DNA from: a virus
Length of the DNA: 41,383 nt
Strand: one strand, 5' to 3'
Virus record (IMG/VR): IMGVR_UViG_3300015374_000022
Span: 1-41,383 of that record
Shown here: positions 34,399 to 41,383 of the stretch, one piece after another
Numbering within the stretch: the stretch's first letter is position 1
Layout: every line of letters starts with the position of its first letter
Translations under genes and position numbers: made by a program
Notes under the pieces: generated by a model
Database searches by the model: none
The model's input: the letters and a program-made list of their open reading frames with translations, nothing else
What the model was told of the DNA's origin: nothing

Positions 34399-34453
34399 AG
34401 AGCCCCCCGCCGCTCAACCCGGGATCGAGTACCGGGGAGCGGCGGGGGGCTCT
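34399..34453 (+). terminator. 17-bp terminator hairpin
   Basis: AGAGCCCCCCGCCGCTC (34399-34415)/GAGCGGCGGGGGGCTCT (34437-34453) with a 21-nt loop. Its 5' arm contains a 20-nt string also found at 34236-34255 in the 3' end of the preceding gene. No T tract. Confidence 0.7.
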
Positions 34454-34505
34454 GGGTGGGCCGGCCTGGGGGGAGGCCGGCCCGTCTCAGGTGAACAAGG
34501 GGCTC

Positions 34506-35147
34506 ATGAAACGAAACGTAAGCCGGCGCATTGTGTGGCCAACGATTGGTGAGGAGATCGCCGTTCGTGCGGCAATGCAAGACCGCCGGGTTGACGTCGA
34601 CTGGCTAGGGAGAACCCTCCGCCCGGAGGACTACCAGCTCTACGTACCCCAATGCCAGCACAACTCTTTCGCTGTGTGGGCCGCAGTCGAGCTGTACGCC
34701 CTGGGCTGGAGTCTGAGGGACATCGGAGAAGAGCTCGGCGTCGCCTTCGGTGCCGTCCGGTGGTGGATGATTCAAATCGGGCATCCCCGACGCCCGGTAA
34801 AGCGCGGACGCAACAGGCGCGGTGGGAGCAACAGGAAGCAGGGTGTCTGCCAGTGCTGTTCAGGCTGCCGGTCGAAGCTCTGCCGTGTTCCGGACCGCGT
34901 ACACCAGGGCCGCGCCGAGGCCGGCGGTGACGAGCTGCCACCACGGGGTCGGGCCCGCGTCGGTGACGAGGTTCGCTGCGGCGGTGAGGCCGGCCATGAT
35001 GGCGGCGACGATGAACTTGGTCACCGACGCGCCGGGCACGTTGGGTGCGGCGAACACCGCGAGGGCGGCGGCGATCGCGGTCAGGATGTTGATCCACTCC
35101 ACGCTGTCGATGGTCTGGTCGCCGGTGAGCGCGGCGACGACGGCTGA
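34506..35147 (+). CDS. Third HTH-repeat protein, with long antisense extension
   Basis: ATG at 34506. The first 115 residues look real: DYQLYVPQCQHNSFAVWAAV then ELYALGWSLRDIGEELGVAF and GAVRWWMIQIGHPRRP, one HTH related to those in the 33639 gene. The frame stays open for 290 nt opposite the holin gene, giving a Gly/Arg/Asp-rich tail of shadow character. A functional gene may end near 34860, or the phage truncated it there. Confidence 0.5.
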   Translation: MKRNVSRRIVWPTIGEEIAVRAAMQDRRVDVDWLGRTLRPEDYQLYVPQCQHNSFAVWAAVELYALGWSLRDIGEELGVAFGAVRWWMIQIGHPRRPVKRGRNRRGGSNRKQGVCQCCSGCRSKLCRVPDRVHQGRAEAGGDELPPRGRARVGDEVRCGGEAGHDGGDDELGHRRAGHVGCGEHREGGGDRGQDVDPLHAVDGLVAGERGDDG

Positions 35148-35189
35148 GGCACCCGCGGCCAGGATCGCGGCGGCCGCCTTCGCGTACAT
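34860..35189 (-). CDS. Holin, 109 aa
   Basis: Directly follows the endolysin (TGATG overlap). Sequence MYAKAAAAILAAGASAVVAA, then WINILTAIAAALAVFAAPN, FIVAAIMAGLTAAANLV and WWQLVTAGLGAALVYAVRN: three to four hydrophobic helices in about 100 aa, as in actinophage holins (DUF7439-like). Forms membrane pores to release endolysin at the end of the lytic cycle. Last gene of the late operon. Confidence 0.8.
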   Translation of the reverse strand: MYAKAAAAILAAGASAVVAALTGDQTIDSVEWINILTAIAAALAVFAAPNVPGASVTKFIVAAIMAGLTAAANLVTDAGPTPWWQLVTAGLGAALVYAVRNTAELRPAA

Positions 35190-35998
35190 CACTGCTTGCT
35201 CCCGTAGATCATCAGCGACGAGGACGGGCCGGTGCACACGTAATCGAAGCTGATGCTGTCGCAGCCTTCGGGGACCTTCCATTGGTAAGGCTGGTCCTTG
35301 GTGATCTTGTCCATGTGGATCGGCGCCTGGATCTTGTTGAAGTACAGGTTGAGATCCTCAATGTCGTGGTAACCGGCGGACAGCTCGAACCACGTGCCAC
35401 CCATCACCACGGCACTGTCCACAGAGGTCTGGATGGCACGGTGGTGATACTGGCGGCTGTCGCTGGCGGGGTATTCGTGATCGATGAAGTGGCCGGCCAT
35501 CTCTTCCTCCTTGGGGGGTGACGGCTTCCGGGCGGCGGTCAGGTGCATGAGGACGTCGGCGCAGCGGCTCTCTGACGCGACGATCTCGAAGTGCATGGGA
35601 TCGGTCCGGCCGCTGTAGTCCCCGCCCCAGCGAACACAGCCATTGGTGGCGCGGATGATGGCGCGGATGGTGGCGCCCTGGGTGGCGCTGAAGCTGGCCA
35701 GCGGCGGGGTGCCGAGTGGGTGGCGGGTGGCGTTGAGGTCGATGGCTGTGCCGGAGCTGTGGTTGGACAGCTGGGTTCCGCCACGGATGGGACGTTCGGC
35801 GTAGCCCCAGTCGTCGAGCTGGCCGGGGTCGATGTCCTCTACGCGGGCGTCAAACTGAGCGGCGACCCACAGCAGCAAGTCTCCCGCGGGTCCTTTTCGG
35901 ACTCGGACCTTGCGTGAGGTGCCCGGGATCTGGCGGGTGCTGGTGGCGTTGATGTCGTTGGCTGAGTAGCCGTTTTGGGAGACCGCCATGACTCTCAC
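35189..35998 (-). CDS. Endolysin, M15 (VanY/LAS-type) peptidase, 269 aa
   Basis: LAS metallopeptidase motifs: SNHSSGTAIDLN (His80, Asp87) and DPMHFE (His136), the zinc ligands of M15 D-Ala-D-Ala carboxypeptidase/endolysins. The C-terminal 100 residues (from about 166) are beta-rich and Tyr/Asp-rich, possibly a cell-wall-binding or other accessory domain. Cuts peptidoglycan cross-bridges. GTG at 35998 overlaps the upstream stop (GTGA). Upstream membrane genes plus the downstream holin make a lysis cassette. Confidence 0.9.
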   Translation of the reverse strand: MRVMAVSQNGYSANDINATSTRQIPGTSRKVRVRKGPAGDLLLWVAAQFDARVEDIDPGQLDDWGYAERPIRGGTQLSNHSSGTAIDLNATRHPLGTPPLASFSATQGATIRAIIRATNGCVRWGGDYSGRTDPMHFEIVASESRCADVLMHLTAARKPSPPKEEEMAGHFIDHEYPASDSRQYHHRAIQTSVDSAVVMGGTWFELSAGYHDIEDLNLYFNKIQAPIHMDKITKDQPYQWKVPEGCDSISFDYVCTGPSSSLMIYGSKQ

Positions 35999-36420
35999 TT
36001 CCCGATCTGGGCGCAGTCCCTAGGCGCGTACGTCTTTTCCATGTAGGCCCGGAAGTCGGCGAGCTGCCTCTTTCGGTCCGGGGTCTCGTTTTCGGGCTGC
36101 TTCGCGGCCACGTCGAGGATGTAGTTCCAGAGTTCACGGCTGGTTTGGCGCGCGACGTTGCTGCTGTTGCACGTCTCGATCTGGGAGTTGCGGTTCGCGG
36201 TCGCGAGGTTGTTGGCGTCGCGGGCCTGGCCGGCGACGATGACCACGACCACGGTGAGGACGACGTCCAGGAGCAGCGACACGGCGAGGGCCCAGATGTA
36301 GTGCCGGTTCTGCTTGCCGTATGTGCGCAGCGCGCGCATTTCGCCGCCCAGGTTCTCCATGGACTCGTTCAGGCGCAGTGCGGCGGCGAGAGTTGCCTGC
36401 CGTTGGGTGGGATCAGTCAT
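35995..36420 (-). CDS. Single-pass membrane protein of the lysis region, 141 aa
   Basis: Residues 1-40 helical, one membrane helix at about 41-63 (YIWALAVSLLLDVVLTVVVV), then a soluble helical segment with two Cys. Looks like the short membrane protein often found beside actinophage endolysins (second holin, antiholin or chaperone-like). ATG at 36420 overlaps the preceding stop. Confidence 0.75.
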   Translation of the reverse strand: MTDPTQRQATLAAALRLNESMENLGGEMRALRTYGKQNRHYIWALAVSLLLDVVLTVVVVIVAGQARDANNLATANRNSQIETCNSSNVARQTSRELWNYILDVAAKQPENETPDRKRQLADFRAYMEKTYAPRDCAQIGK

Positions 36421-36593
36421 TTCTCTTCTGTCCTGTATGCCGACTGGAGCATGGAGCTCATTTCCTTTACGACGCCGTCCAGCTCTTCGAGGATGAGGTC
36501 TGCACGTGCCGTGAGTCGGGCAACCTCGGCATCCTGCGAAGCTGTCCGGCTAGGACCTGCGTTCCGCTCCATGAATCGCCGATTCCATTTCAT
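36417..36593 (-). CDS. Small coiled-coil protein, 58 aa
   Basis: ATG at 36593 in ATGA overlap. MKWNRRFMERNAGPSRTASQ then DAEVARLTARADLILEELDG and VVKEMSSMLQSAY: one amphipathic helix. It resembles the 54-aa product of the next upstream gene and looks paralogous. Overlaps its neighbours at both ends, and is too short for default gene finders. Confidence 0.6.
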   Translation of the reverse strand: MKWNRRFMERNAGPSRTASQDAEVARLTARADLILEELDGVVKEMSSMLQSAYRTEEK

Positions 36594-36754
36594 GGCTTTT
36601 CTCCCACGAAGCTATTCAGCCTTCGAGCCATCTCGCTCATGACTTCATGGAGTTCATCGAGGAGCCGGCTCGCCCTCTCGGTTATGGCTTGAACTTCATC
36701 CGGGGTGTATTCACGGCTGACGTTTGGGTCGTCGCCGCTTTTCGGGGGCGGCAT
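36590..36754 (-). CDS. Small coiled-coil protein, 54 aa
   Basis: ATG at 36754, inside the end of the membrane-protein gene. Sequence MPPPKSGDDPNVSREYTPDE then VQAITERASRLLDELHEVMS and EMARRLNSFVGEKP. Helical heptad pattern similar to the 58-aa product. Starts with a Pro-rich stretch. Function unknown. Confidence 0.6.
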   Translation of the reverse strand: MPPPKSGDDPNVSREYTPDEVQAITERASRLLDELHEVMSEMARRLNSFVGEKP

Positions 36755-37094
36755 GCGTTCCTTCGTTCGTTCGGATGATCTCCTGAAGGATCGGGATCAT
36801 GGCCTGCAGTTGCTGGAGTTGCTGCAGCACAGGGAGTAGAGCGCGGGTGGTGGCGATGAAGTCCCCGACGACGGGAAGCAGCTTTTCCTGGAGGACCCGC
36901 GCCATGGCGTCGCGTTGGGCGTCCGCGAGTTCCTTTTCTTTGATGATCCGGTCACGTTCCTGAAGGAGCTTGTCCACGGAAGGTTTCGTCCAGAATGCGC
37001 CCACGAGAAGCCCGAAGACAACGAGTCCGAGTACGCCGTAGTTGATCCACGTCGTGACGTCGTTGATGTTGGCAGACTCCGCGGCGATGTTCAT
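36711..37094 (-). CDS. Membrane protein with coiled coil, 127 aa
   Basis: ATG at 37094 overlaps the upstream stop (ATGA). Membrane helix at about 19-37 (GVLGLVVFGLLVGAFW), then a long coiled coil (DKLLQERDRIIKEKELADAQ ... PVLQQLQQLQAMIPILQEII) and a basic tail. Typical of actinophage genes between minor tail and lysis genes. Earlier in-frame starts would run across the previous gene and are rejected. Confidence 0.7.
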   Translation of the reverse strand: MNIAAESANINDVTTWINYGVLGLVVFGLLVGAFWTKPSVDKLLQERDRIIKEKELADAQRDAMARVLQEKLLPVVGDFIATTRALLPVLQQLQQLQAMIPILQEIIRTNEGTHAAPEKRRRPKRQP

Positions 37095-37648
37095 ATCGCC
37101 GAGATGTATTGGAGGTGGATCGACGATGGGACACCGAGTGACGCTTGAAGCAGGGTCCCCGTTCCGCTGGTGAAGACGCTCCAATACACCGAATCCCCCG
37201 CATAGAGCGAGACGCGGGGGTTGATCGCGTCGAGAGTGGTGCCTTCGGGGGCGCCGGTGCTCTTCGCTGTGGCTGCCGCCATCGACGGGTCCACCGAGTC
37301 GGGGGCCTGGTGTACGTGGGCGGCGAGGGAGTCGCCGGCGCCGGCCCCGGCGATGGTGACGTGGTAGTGGATCGAGTAGTAGCCGTCGGTTTGGGCGACG
37401 AAGCGGGGCGGAACGGCGAACTCGTCGAACCAGCCCAGATCGACGGAGACGCCGGGGCGGGCAAAGACGCTGTCCCGGTAGAACGCCCACTGGGTCACGA
37501 AGTTGTCGCCGCTGGCCAGCGGGACATCCTCGACCATCCGCGATTCCGAGTAGGCCGGCCCCGCGGCTGGTACGCGCTTGGCTTCGGCGATCTGCTTACG
37601 GAGGTCGTTTATCTGCTCGGCGAGGGTGCCGGACCCGGGGAGCGTCAC
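37091..37648 (-). CDS. Minor tail / receptor-type protein, 185 aa
   Basis: N-terminal helix (GTLAEQINDLRKQIAEAKRV) followed by a beta-sandwich pattern (FVTQWAFYRDSVFARPGVSV; YYSIHYHVTIAG; SLYAGDSVYWSVFTSGTG). This resembles C1q/TNF-like head domains at the tips of tail fibres. It could bind the host surface (inference). Overlaps the upstream gene by 4 nt. Confidence 0.65.
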   Translation of the reverse strand: MTLPGSGTLAEQINDLRKQIAEAKRVPAAGPAYSESRMVEDVPLASGDNFVTQWAFYRDSVFARPGVSVDLGWFDEFAVPPRFVAQTDGYYSIHYHVTIAGAGAGDSLAAHVHQAPDSVDPSMAAATAKSTGAPEGTTLDAINPRVSLYAGDSVYWSVFTSGTGTLLQASLGVPSSIHLQYISAI

Positions 37649-38793
37649 AGCACCTCCAGGGTGGATTCGACCTCAAGGGTGATGGTCGCGTCGGTGTCGC
37701 TGCTGAATCCGACGATGCGGCGCCGGTACAGTCCGTCGGGGATCCACGGGTGCCGGGACACGCCGAAGAGGACGGCGTCACCGAGCCCGATTCCGCCGAT
37801 CACGGCGTTCGGGTACCAGGACTGTTCGGTGCTCTCGATCCGGATGCCGCATTTCCACGTCTCCGTGGGGGCGGCGAATTTCGCCAGGTCCGCCGTGGCG
37901 TAGTTGTTGAGGGTGGACAGCTCCACGGCGGTGGTGTGGTCGGCGTCGACGAAGTCGGCGGCGGGGAACCCCAAGCCGGTCAGGGTCGGGTCGGTGGCGT
38001 AGCCGACGATGAGCGCGCGTTCCGCGCCGCTGCCGCGGGCCCACACCGTGGTGCACGGCGACGCGGCCCCGTTGACGTCGACGTCGATGGCGCCGAGGGC
38101 GCCTCCGTAGTCCCAGACTGCGGGGGCGTAGGGGTAGCCGAGCTGCCCGCTGGAGTTCCGGGCGACCCTCATGGCCCAGGACACGGACGTGCCGGTGTCG
38201 TCGAGGCTGGGCGCGAAGTCCATTTCGGGGCCGGCGTCGTTCTTGGCCAGGTCGGTGAGGCGGTCCCACACGGTGGCCAGGTCGTAGCCGAGGTAGTTGC
38301 GGACGTGCCCGACCGAGGTCACGGGGGTGGGAATCTCGATGGGCAGGGCGTAGCCGTCGCCGGCGACGGAGTTGGCGACGATTTGCAGCGCGATGTCCCC
38401 GAGGGTCTGGCCCTGCAAGCTCAGGTCGTTGTTGACGTGGACGATGTTGTGGGGTGGCCCGTCGAACTTCCGCAGCACCCGGCGGTCGAGTAGCCCCTGG
38501 ATTCCCGTGCCCGAGACGCTGAGGTTGCGGGTGTGCTCGTCGTACTGGTACGTCGCGACCGGTCCGCCCTGCATGACTTGTTCGTCGTGGAGAACGAGCC
38601 AGCTGTATTTCCCCGCGGAGGTGTAGGTGTGCAGGTCCAGGGCGGCGTTGTCCCGATCGTCGGGCAGAACGTTGATGGTCCAGGAACCCTTGTCCGTGAC
38701 CTTCCGCGAGAACGACGGGAGGTCCCGCGGTGACACGTCAGCGACGATTACTCCGGTGATGGTCTCCGCGATCAGTGTCCGCCAGGTTCCCAT
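37645..38793 (-). CDS. Minor tail protein, tail-tip hub-like, 382 aa
   Basis: ATG at 38793 with TGATG coupling. Sequence layout FSRKVTDKGSWTINVLPDDR, YSWLVLHDEQVMQGGPVATY and ISVSGTG-like strands (NLSVSGTGIQGLLDRRVL) matches siphophage tail-tip proteins of the Gp37/Tal-like group in actinophages. Later AERALIVGYATDPTL and DATITLEVESTLEVL fit the C-terminal beta domain. Located where tail-tip proteins are expected. Longer upstream frames shadow the next gene. Confidence 0.75.
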   Translation of the reverse strand: MGTWRTLIAETITGVIVADVSPRDLPSFSRKVTDKGSWTINVLPDDRDNAALDLHTYTSAGKYSWLVLHDEQVMQGGPVATYQYDEHTRNLSVSGTGIQGLLDRRVLRKFDGPPHNIVHVNNDLSLQGQTLGDIALQIVANSVAGDGYALPIEIPTPVTSVGHVRNYLGYDLATVWDRLTDLAKNDAGPEMDFAPSLDDTGTSVSWAMRVARNSSGQLGYPYAPAVWDYGGALGAIDVDVNGAASPCTTVWARGSGAERALIVGYATDPTLTGLGFPAADFVDADHTTAVELSTLNNYATADLAKFAAPTETWKCGIRIESTEQSWYPNAVIGGIGLGDAVLFGVSRHPWIPDGLYRRRIVGFSSDTDATITLEVESTLEVL

Positions 38794-39989
38794 CACACCG
38801 CCGGGGGCTGGTTGGTGGACGGGAAGACCAGGCAGGACAGCACGTTGTGGTTCGCCTCGGCCCCGGTGTTGCCGTAGAACCCGAAGCCCTCGGACGAGCT
38901 GTGGCTGACGCGGATCGCTGCGAGGAGAACGATGTCCACCCCGGCCGTGAAAGGCCCGTAGTGCATCGGGGGCACGCCGACGACGTGATCGGTGTCGCCG
39001 GAGGCGCCGAAGGAGTCGAACCGGACCCAGTTGACACCCGGTCCGCCCACGGACCCGACAGCGATGACGAGGTCGGCGGCGCAGTTGGCGGAGATGGTGA
39101 TCTTCGCGCGGGCGGTCGGGTACACGAAGAACGGGACACCGGGGTACGGGATCGTCACCCGGCACAGTTCGGCTGCCGTCCCGTATCCCGGGAACCAGGA
39201 GAATCCGCCCTCGGGCGCAGTGGCGTAGTACCTGATGCAGTTCATGACGCCGCGCCAACCGGTGTCGCTGCCGTAGTAGATCTGGTGCTGGAAACCCGGC
39301 GCGTACACGAAACGCTGGTCGCCGGGGTACGCCCCGGCCTCCAGGAACGCGGAGCTGGTTGTCTTCGCGTCGTTGCCGTAGAGCGACCGCATTCCGCCGC
39401 GGGCCACCAACCCGGGTCCACGCAGGTCGGTGATCATCGACGTCGTGATCGTGGCGGTGTCCTTGGCGACGAGGACGGCCGCGAGGGGGTGCCACCCGTT
39501 GGTCGGCTCGGGGGTGGGTTGGACCGGCGTCCCGGTGGTGGGGTCGCCTTGCCAGACTTCGACGGTGAACTTGCGTTCGCCGCTTTCGCTGGCGATGGCG
39601 GTGTTGTAGTCGTCGTAGACCCGGGCCACCACGAGGTCGATTCGGTTGGTGGTCGGGCTGGCGGCGGCCAGGGTGAGGGTCGCTCGACTGTCCAAAGCGC
39701 ACATGTACGCGCCCTGGCCGGGTGAGTTGATGACCGCGTTGCCCATCTCGACGGTCACCGCGAAGGCGCCACCGGTGGCCGGCTGAACTTTCATGGCCAT
39801 ATGGCCGGGGGTGCCGGAGCTCGCGGAGTCCCCGGAGGCCATGACGCCGCTGCGGAAGTCGATATAGGACAGGTTGGGACGCGGCATGAGGACCGAGTCG
39901 AGGGCCAGCCGTGCGTCAGTGAGGCCGATGCGGCTCTGCACGGCCCACGGGTCGTAGGCGGATTGGACAACGGAGCCGAGGGCGACCAT
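38793..39989 (-). CDS. Minor tail protein, 398 aa
   Basis: ATG at 39989 preceded by GAGGAGGC. N-terminal GSVVQSAYDPWAVQSRIGLT, then MASGDSASSGTPGHMAMKVQ and RIDLVVARVYDDYNT, the N-terminal module of many actinophage minor tail proteins. The C-terminal 200 residues are a beta-rich, Gly/Tyr-rich domain likely to be the fibre part. Coupled to both neighbours. Confidence 0.8.
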   Translation of the reverse strand: MVALGSVVQSAYDPWAVQSRIGLTDARLALDSVLMPRPNLSYIDFRSGVMASGDSASSGTPGHMAMKVQPATGGAFAVTVEMGNAVINSPGQGAYMCALDSRATLTLAAASPTTNRIDLVVARVYDDYNTAIASESGERKFTVEVWQGDPTTGTPVQPTPEPTNGWHPLAAVLVAKDTATITTSMITDLRGPGLVARGGMRSLYGNDAKTTSSAFLEAGAYPGDQRFVYAPGFQHQIYYGSDTGWRGVMNCIRYYATAPEGGFSWFPGYGTAAELCRVTIPYPGVPFFVYPTARAKITISANCAADLVIAVGSVGGPGVNWVRFDSFGASGDTDHVVGVPPMHYGPFTAGVDIVLLAAIRVSHSSSEGFGFYGNTGAEANHNVLSCLVFPSTNQPPAV

Positions 39990-40282
39990 TACGCCTCCTC
40001 GGGGAACGTGCCGGTAACGGGACGCAGGCGGCTGGCGCGGAGCACGGCATCGCTCATTGGGGTGGTGCCGTTGAGAAGCCAGTCGCCGACGTGCAGTTGG
40101 TAGTAGCCGTACCAGCGGACGATTTCGCCGTCGAGACGGGCGCCGGTGTCGGAGCCGTAGGCGCGGTTGATGCGGTCGATGAACCACTGCGCTTGGTCGA
40201 CGTCGGTGTACCGGACGCAGTCACGGGTATCAACGACCTGGTAGTAGACCGGCGGGTCCGGCTGGTCGGAGTACGTACCCAC
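39989..40282 (-). CDS. Small tail-region protein, 97 aa
   Basis: GTG at 40282 (GTGGGTACG). Trp/Tyr-rich (YYQVVDTRDCVRYTDVDQAQ; WYGYYQLHVGDWLL). Between distal tail and minor tail genes; position suggests a structural or assembly role. No domain recognised. Confidence 0.65.
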   Translation of the reverse strand: MGTYSDQPDPPVYYQVVDTRDCVRYTDVDQAQWFIDRINRAYGSDTGARLDGEIVRWYGYYQLHVGDWLLNGTTPMSDAVLRASRLRPVTGTFPEEA

Positions 40283-40312
40283 GCGTTCTCCCTTGGTGTG
40301 GTTGACGTTTGC

Positions 40313-41254
40313 TTAGAACCAGCTAGTCCGGTAGCTGGCTTGGACGTAGCCCCCGTCGGTGACGGCGCCGGAGTGTGAGAGGCCGACGGTGAGTTCCCCG
40401 GGAACCCCGCCCTTGGCCGCGGGTACGAAGAACTCGTCGAAGTGGGTGGGGAACATGGAGGCGCGTACGGAGTACAAGCCGCCGTAGAGCACGCTCGGGG
40501 CGGCGGGGTCGACGACGATGTAGCGGCCCGCGGCGAGCGCGTTGTTGTACCGCATGGTGAACCCGGTGTTGGTGGTGAGCACCGGGATGTTCAGCGGACC
40601 GTAGAAGGTGTAGACGGGGCTGGCCGGTGCGGTTCCGGGGTTGCTGAGCGTCATGAAGCCGGACCCGGAGAACGTCCCGAACTGGAGGCCGTCAGCGGGG
40701 GCGCCGGAGCCGAAGAACAGGCCGGGGTCGGTCTCGGGTGCAACCACGGTGGTGAAGTCCAGTCCGTCGCCGTCGTCTTGCGGCAGGCCCGCGGTCCGGG
40801 TTTGCACGACGTCGGCGTACTTGCGGGGATCCGGCGCCACAAGCTGAAGCGAGAATTCGATCCCGGGCTCGCTGACGATCTCCAGTGGTGTGCAGATGAT
40901 CGCGTCGTCGAGGAACACGTCGAGGCACATTGGACCGAGCTCGGAGTAGCAGGTGAGCTTGCCGGGCTTTGTTGGGTCGGACAGGATCCCGAGAAGGTTC
41001 GCCTCGGCTTGCCGCAGGGCGGTGAAGCTGTCGGCGTACATTCGGCCGGTGAGGCTGACGATGCGTTCCTTTTTCCAGCCGGGGCTGCGGTAGGCGCCGT
41101 GCCGGTTCAATCGCGGCGTCAGGTCGGCGGCCGGGGCGGGGGTGCCCCAGAATCCTTCCTCTTTGGTCAGGATCCATTGCACGCCCGCCGAATCGCGGAC
41201 GTTGGGGCTGTAGTGGAAGGTGATGTCTTCGAGGGTCCAGACGGTGCCCTGCAT
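40313..41254 (-). CDS. Distal tail (Dit-like) protein, 313 aa
   Basis: N-terminal domain with YRSPGWKKERIVSLTGRMYA and an upstream TPRLNRHGAYRS pattern, followed by LLGILSDPTKPGKLTCYSEL: the distal-tail/SPP1-type N-ter domain. The C-terminal galectin-like part (RYNNALAAGRYIVVDPAAPS; LYGGLYSVRASMFPTHFDEF) completes it. Follows the tape measure gene, as in siphophages. ATG at 41254 after GGAGGGCC. Forms the hexameric ring at the tail tip. Confidence 0.85.
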   Translation of the reverse strand: MQGTVWTLEDITFHYSPNVRDSAGVQWILTKEEGFWGTPAPAADLTPRLNRHGAYRSPGWKKERIVSLTGRMYADSFTALRQAEANLLGILSDPTKPGKLTCYSELGPMCLDVFLDDAIICTPLEIVSEPGIEFSLQLVAPDPRKYADVVQTRTAGLPQDDGDGLDFTTVVAPETDPGLFFGSGAPADGLQFGTFSGSGFMTLSNPGTAPASPVYTFYGPLNIPVLTTNTGFTMRYNNALAAGRYIVVDPAAPSVLYGGLYSVRASMFPTHFDEFFVPAAKGGVPGELTVGLSHSGAVTDGGYVQASYRTSWF

Positions 41255-41262
41255 GGCCCTCC

Positions 41263-41383
41263 TTACAGCCGGGTCCCGATGGCGAGGCGCCGATCGATGA
41301 CGCTCGCGATGTGCTCAGGGGACGCGTCGGTCTTGGCGTTGACGGTGATGTTGCGGCTGCCGCCGCGGTCTATGCCGGCGATG
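41263..41383 (-). CDS. Tape measure protein, 3' end only
   Basis: The last 39 codons of a larger gene cut by the window edge: IAGIDRGGSRNITVNAKTDA then SPEHIASVIDRRLAIGTRL. A C-terminus with ...ITVNA.TDA.P..IA..I.RRL matches actinophage tape measure proteins. The next gene (Dit-like) confirms the position. The stop at 41263 is 8 nt before the Dit start. Confidence 0.8.
   Translation of the reverse strand, partial: IAGIDRGGSRNITVNAKTDASPEHIASVIDRRLAIGTRL

Noticed and set aside
38793-39702. Upstream part of a 685-codon frame extending the tail-tip gene
   Set aside because: Arg/His/Pro-rich and overlapping the 398-aa minor tail gene in another frame; the ATG at 38793 with TGATG coupling is better.
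1-41383. Insertion sequences or transposases
   Set aside because: No DDE, HUH or serine transposase motifs and no IS-like terminal repeats were found; the HTH repeats at 33.6-34.9 kb have no catalytic domain.

Overview
The window looks like about 41 kb of a temperate actinobacteriophage (siphovirus type), or a prophage or phage-plasmid derived from one, from a high-GC host. Composition, frequent GTG starts, ATGA/GTGA stop-start overlaps, a DUF397 plus XRE/DUF5753 gene pair and many short zinc-ribbon proteins suggest a host near Pseudonocardiales (Amycolatopsis/Saccharopolyspora-like). That placement is inference from style, not from a marker gene.

Layout, left to right. (1) 0.5-6.7 kb, plus strand: a cassette of small genes around a DUF932 protein and a shortened sliding-clamp-like protein. 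Nine of them are each preceded by the same composite leader: a strong GC hairpin, 4-8 nt, a small covarying hairpin, then the Shine-Dalgarno. (2) 6.8-10.7 kb: an XRE regulator, an exported protein, a tRNA with an unusual anticodon loop, zinc-ribbon proteins and small membrane proteins. (3) 10.7-22.8 kb, minus strand: the early/replication operon. Read from right to left it holds an excisionase-like protein, small genes, an Erf-like protein, a LexA-DNA-binding-domain-only protein, a lipoprotein, an HNH nuclease, two ParB-like proteins, a replication initiator with an origin-like repeat cluster inside it, a DnaC-like helicase loader, SSB and a Holliday-junction-resolvase-like nuclease. Nearly every stop overlaps the next start. 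(4) 22.8-25.8 kb: immunity/integration module with divergent repressor, tyrosine integrase and repeated TTCCCACG boxes that could be integrase arm sites.

(5) 25.8-34.5 kb: accessory (moron-like) region. It contains a four-repeat CRISPR-like array with 61-nt period, three related terminators, an initiator-tRNA-like gene, the XRE/DUF5753 + DUF397 pair and two further DUF397-like genes, zinc-ribbon proteins, an orphan NitT/TauT-type substrate-binding lipoprotein flanked by two paralogous genes, tRNA-Gln, and HTH-repeat proteins. Several long perfect inverted repeats lie between or inside these genes. (6) 34.8-41.4 kb, minus strand: the end of the late operon, namely tape-measure C-terminus, distal tail protein, minor tail proteins, small coiled-coil/membrane proteins, M15 endolysin and holin.

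Read on the minus strand, the order tail - lysis - accessory - integrase - immunity - early genes is the map of a free or circular temperate phage. An integrated prophage opened at attP would put lysis and integrase at opposite ends. The sequence is therefore probably not a simple integrated prophage, unless the true att site lies elsewhere.
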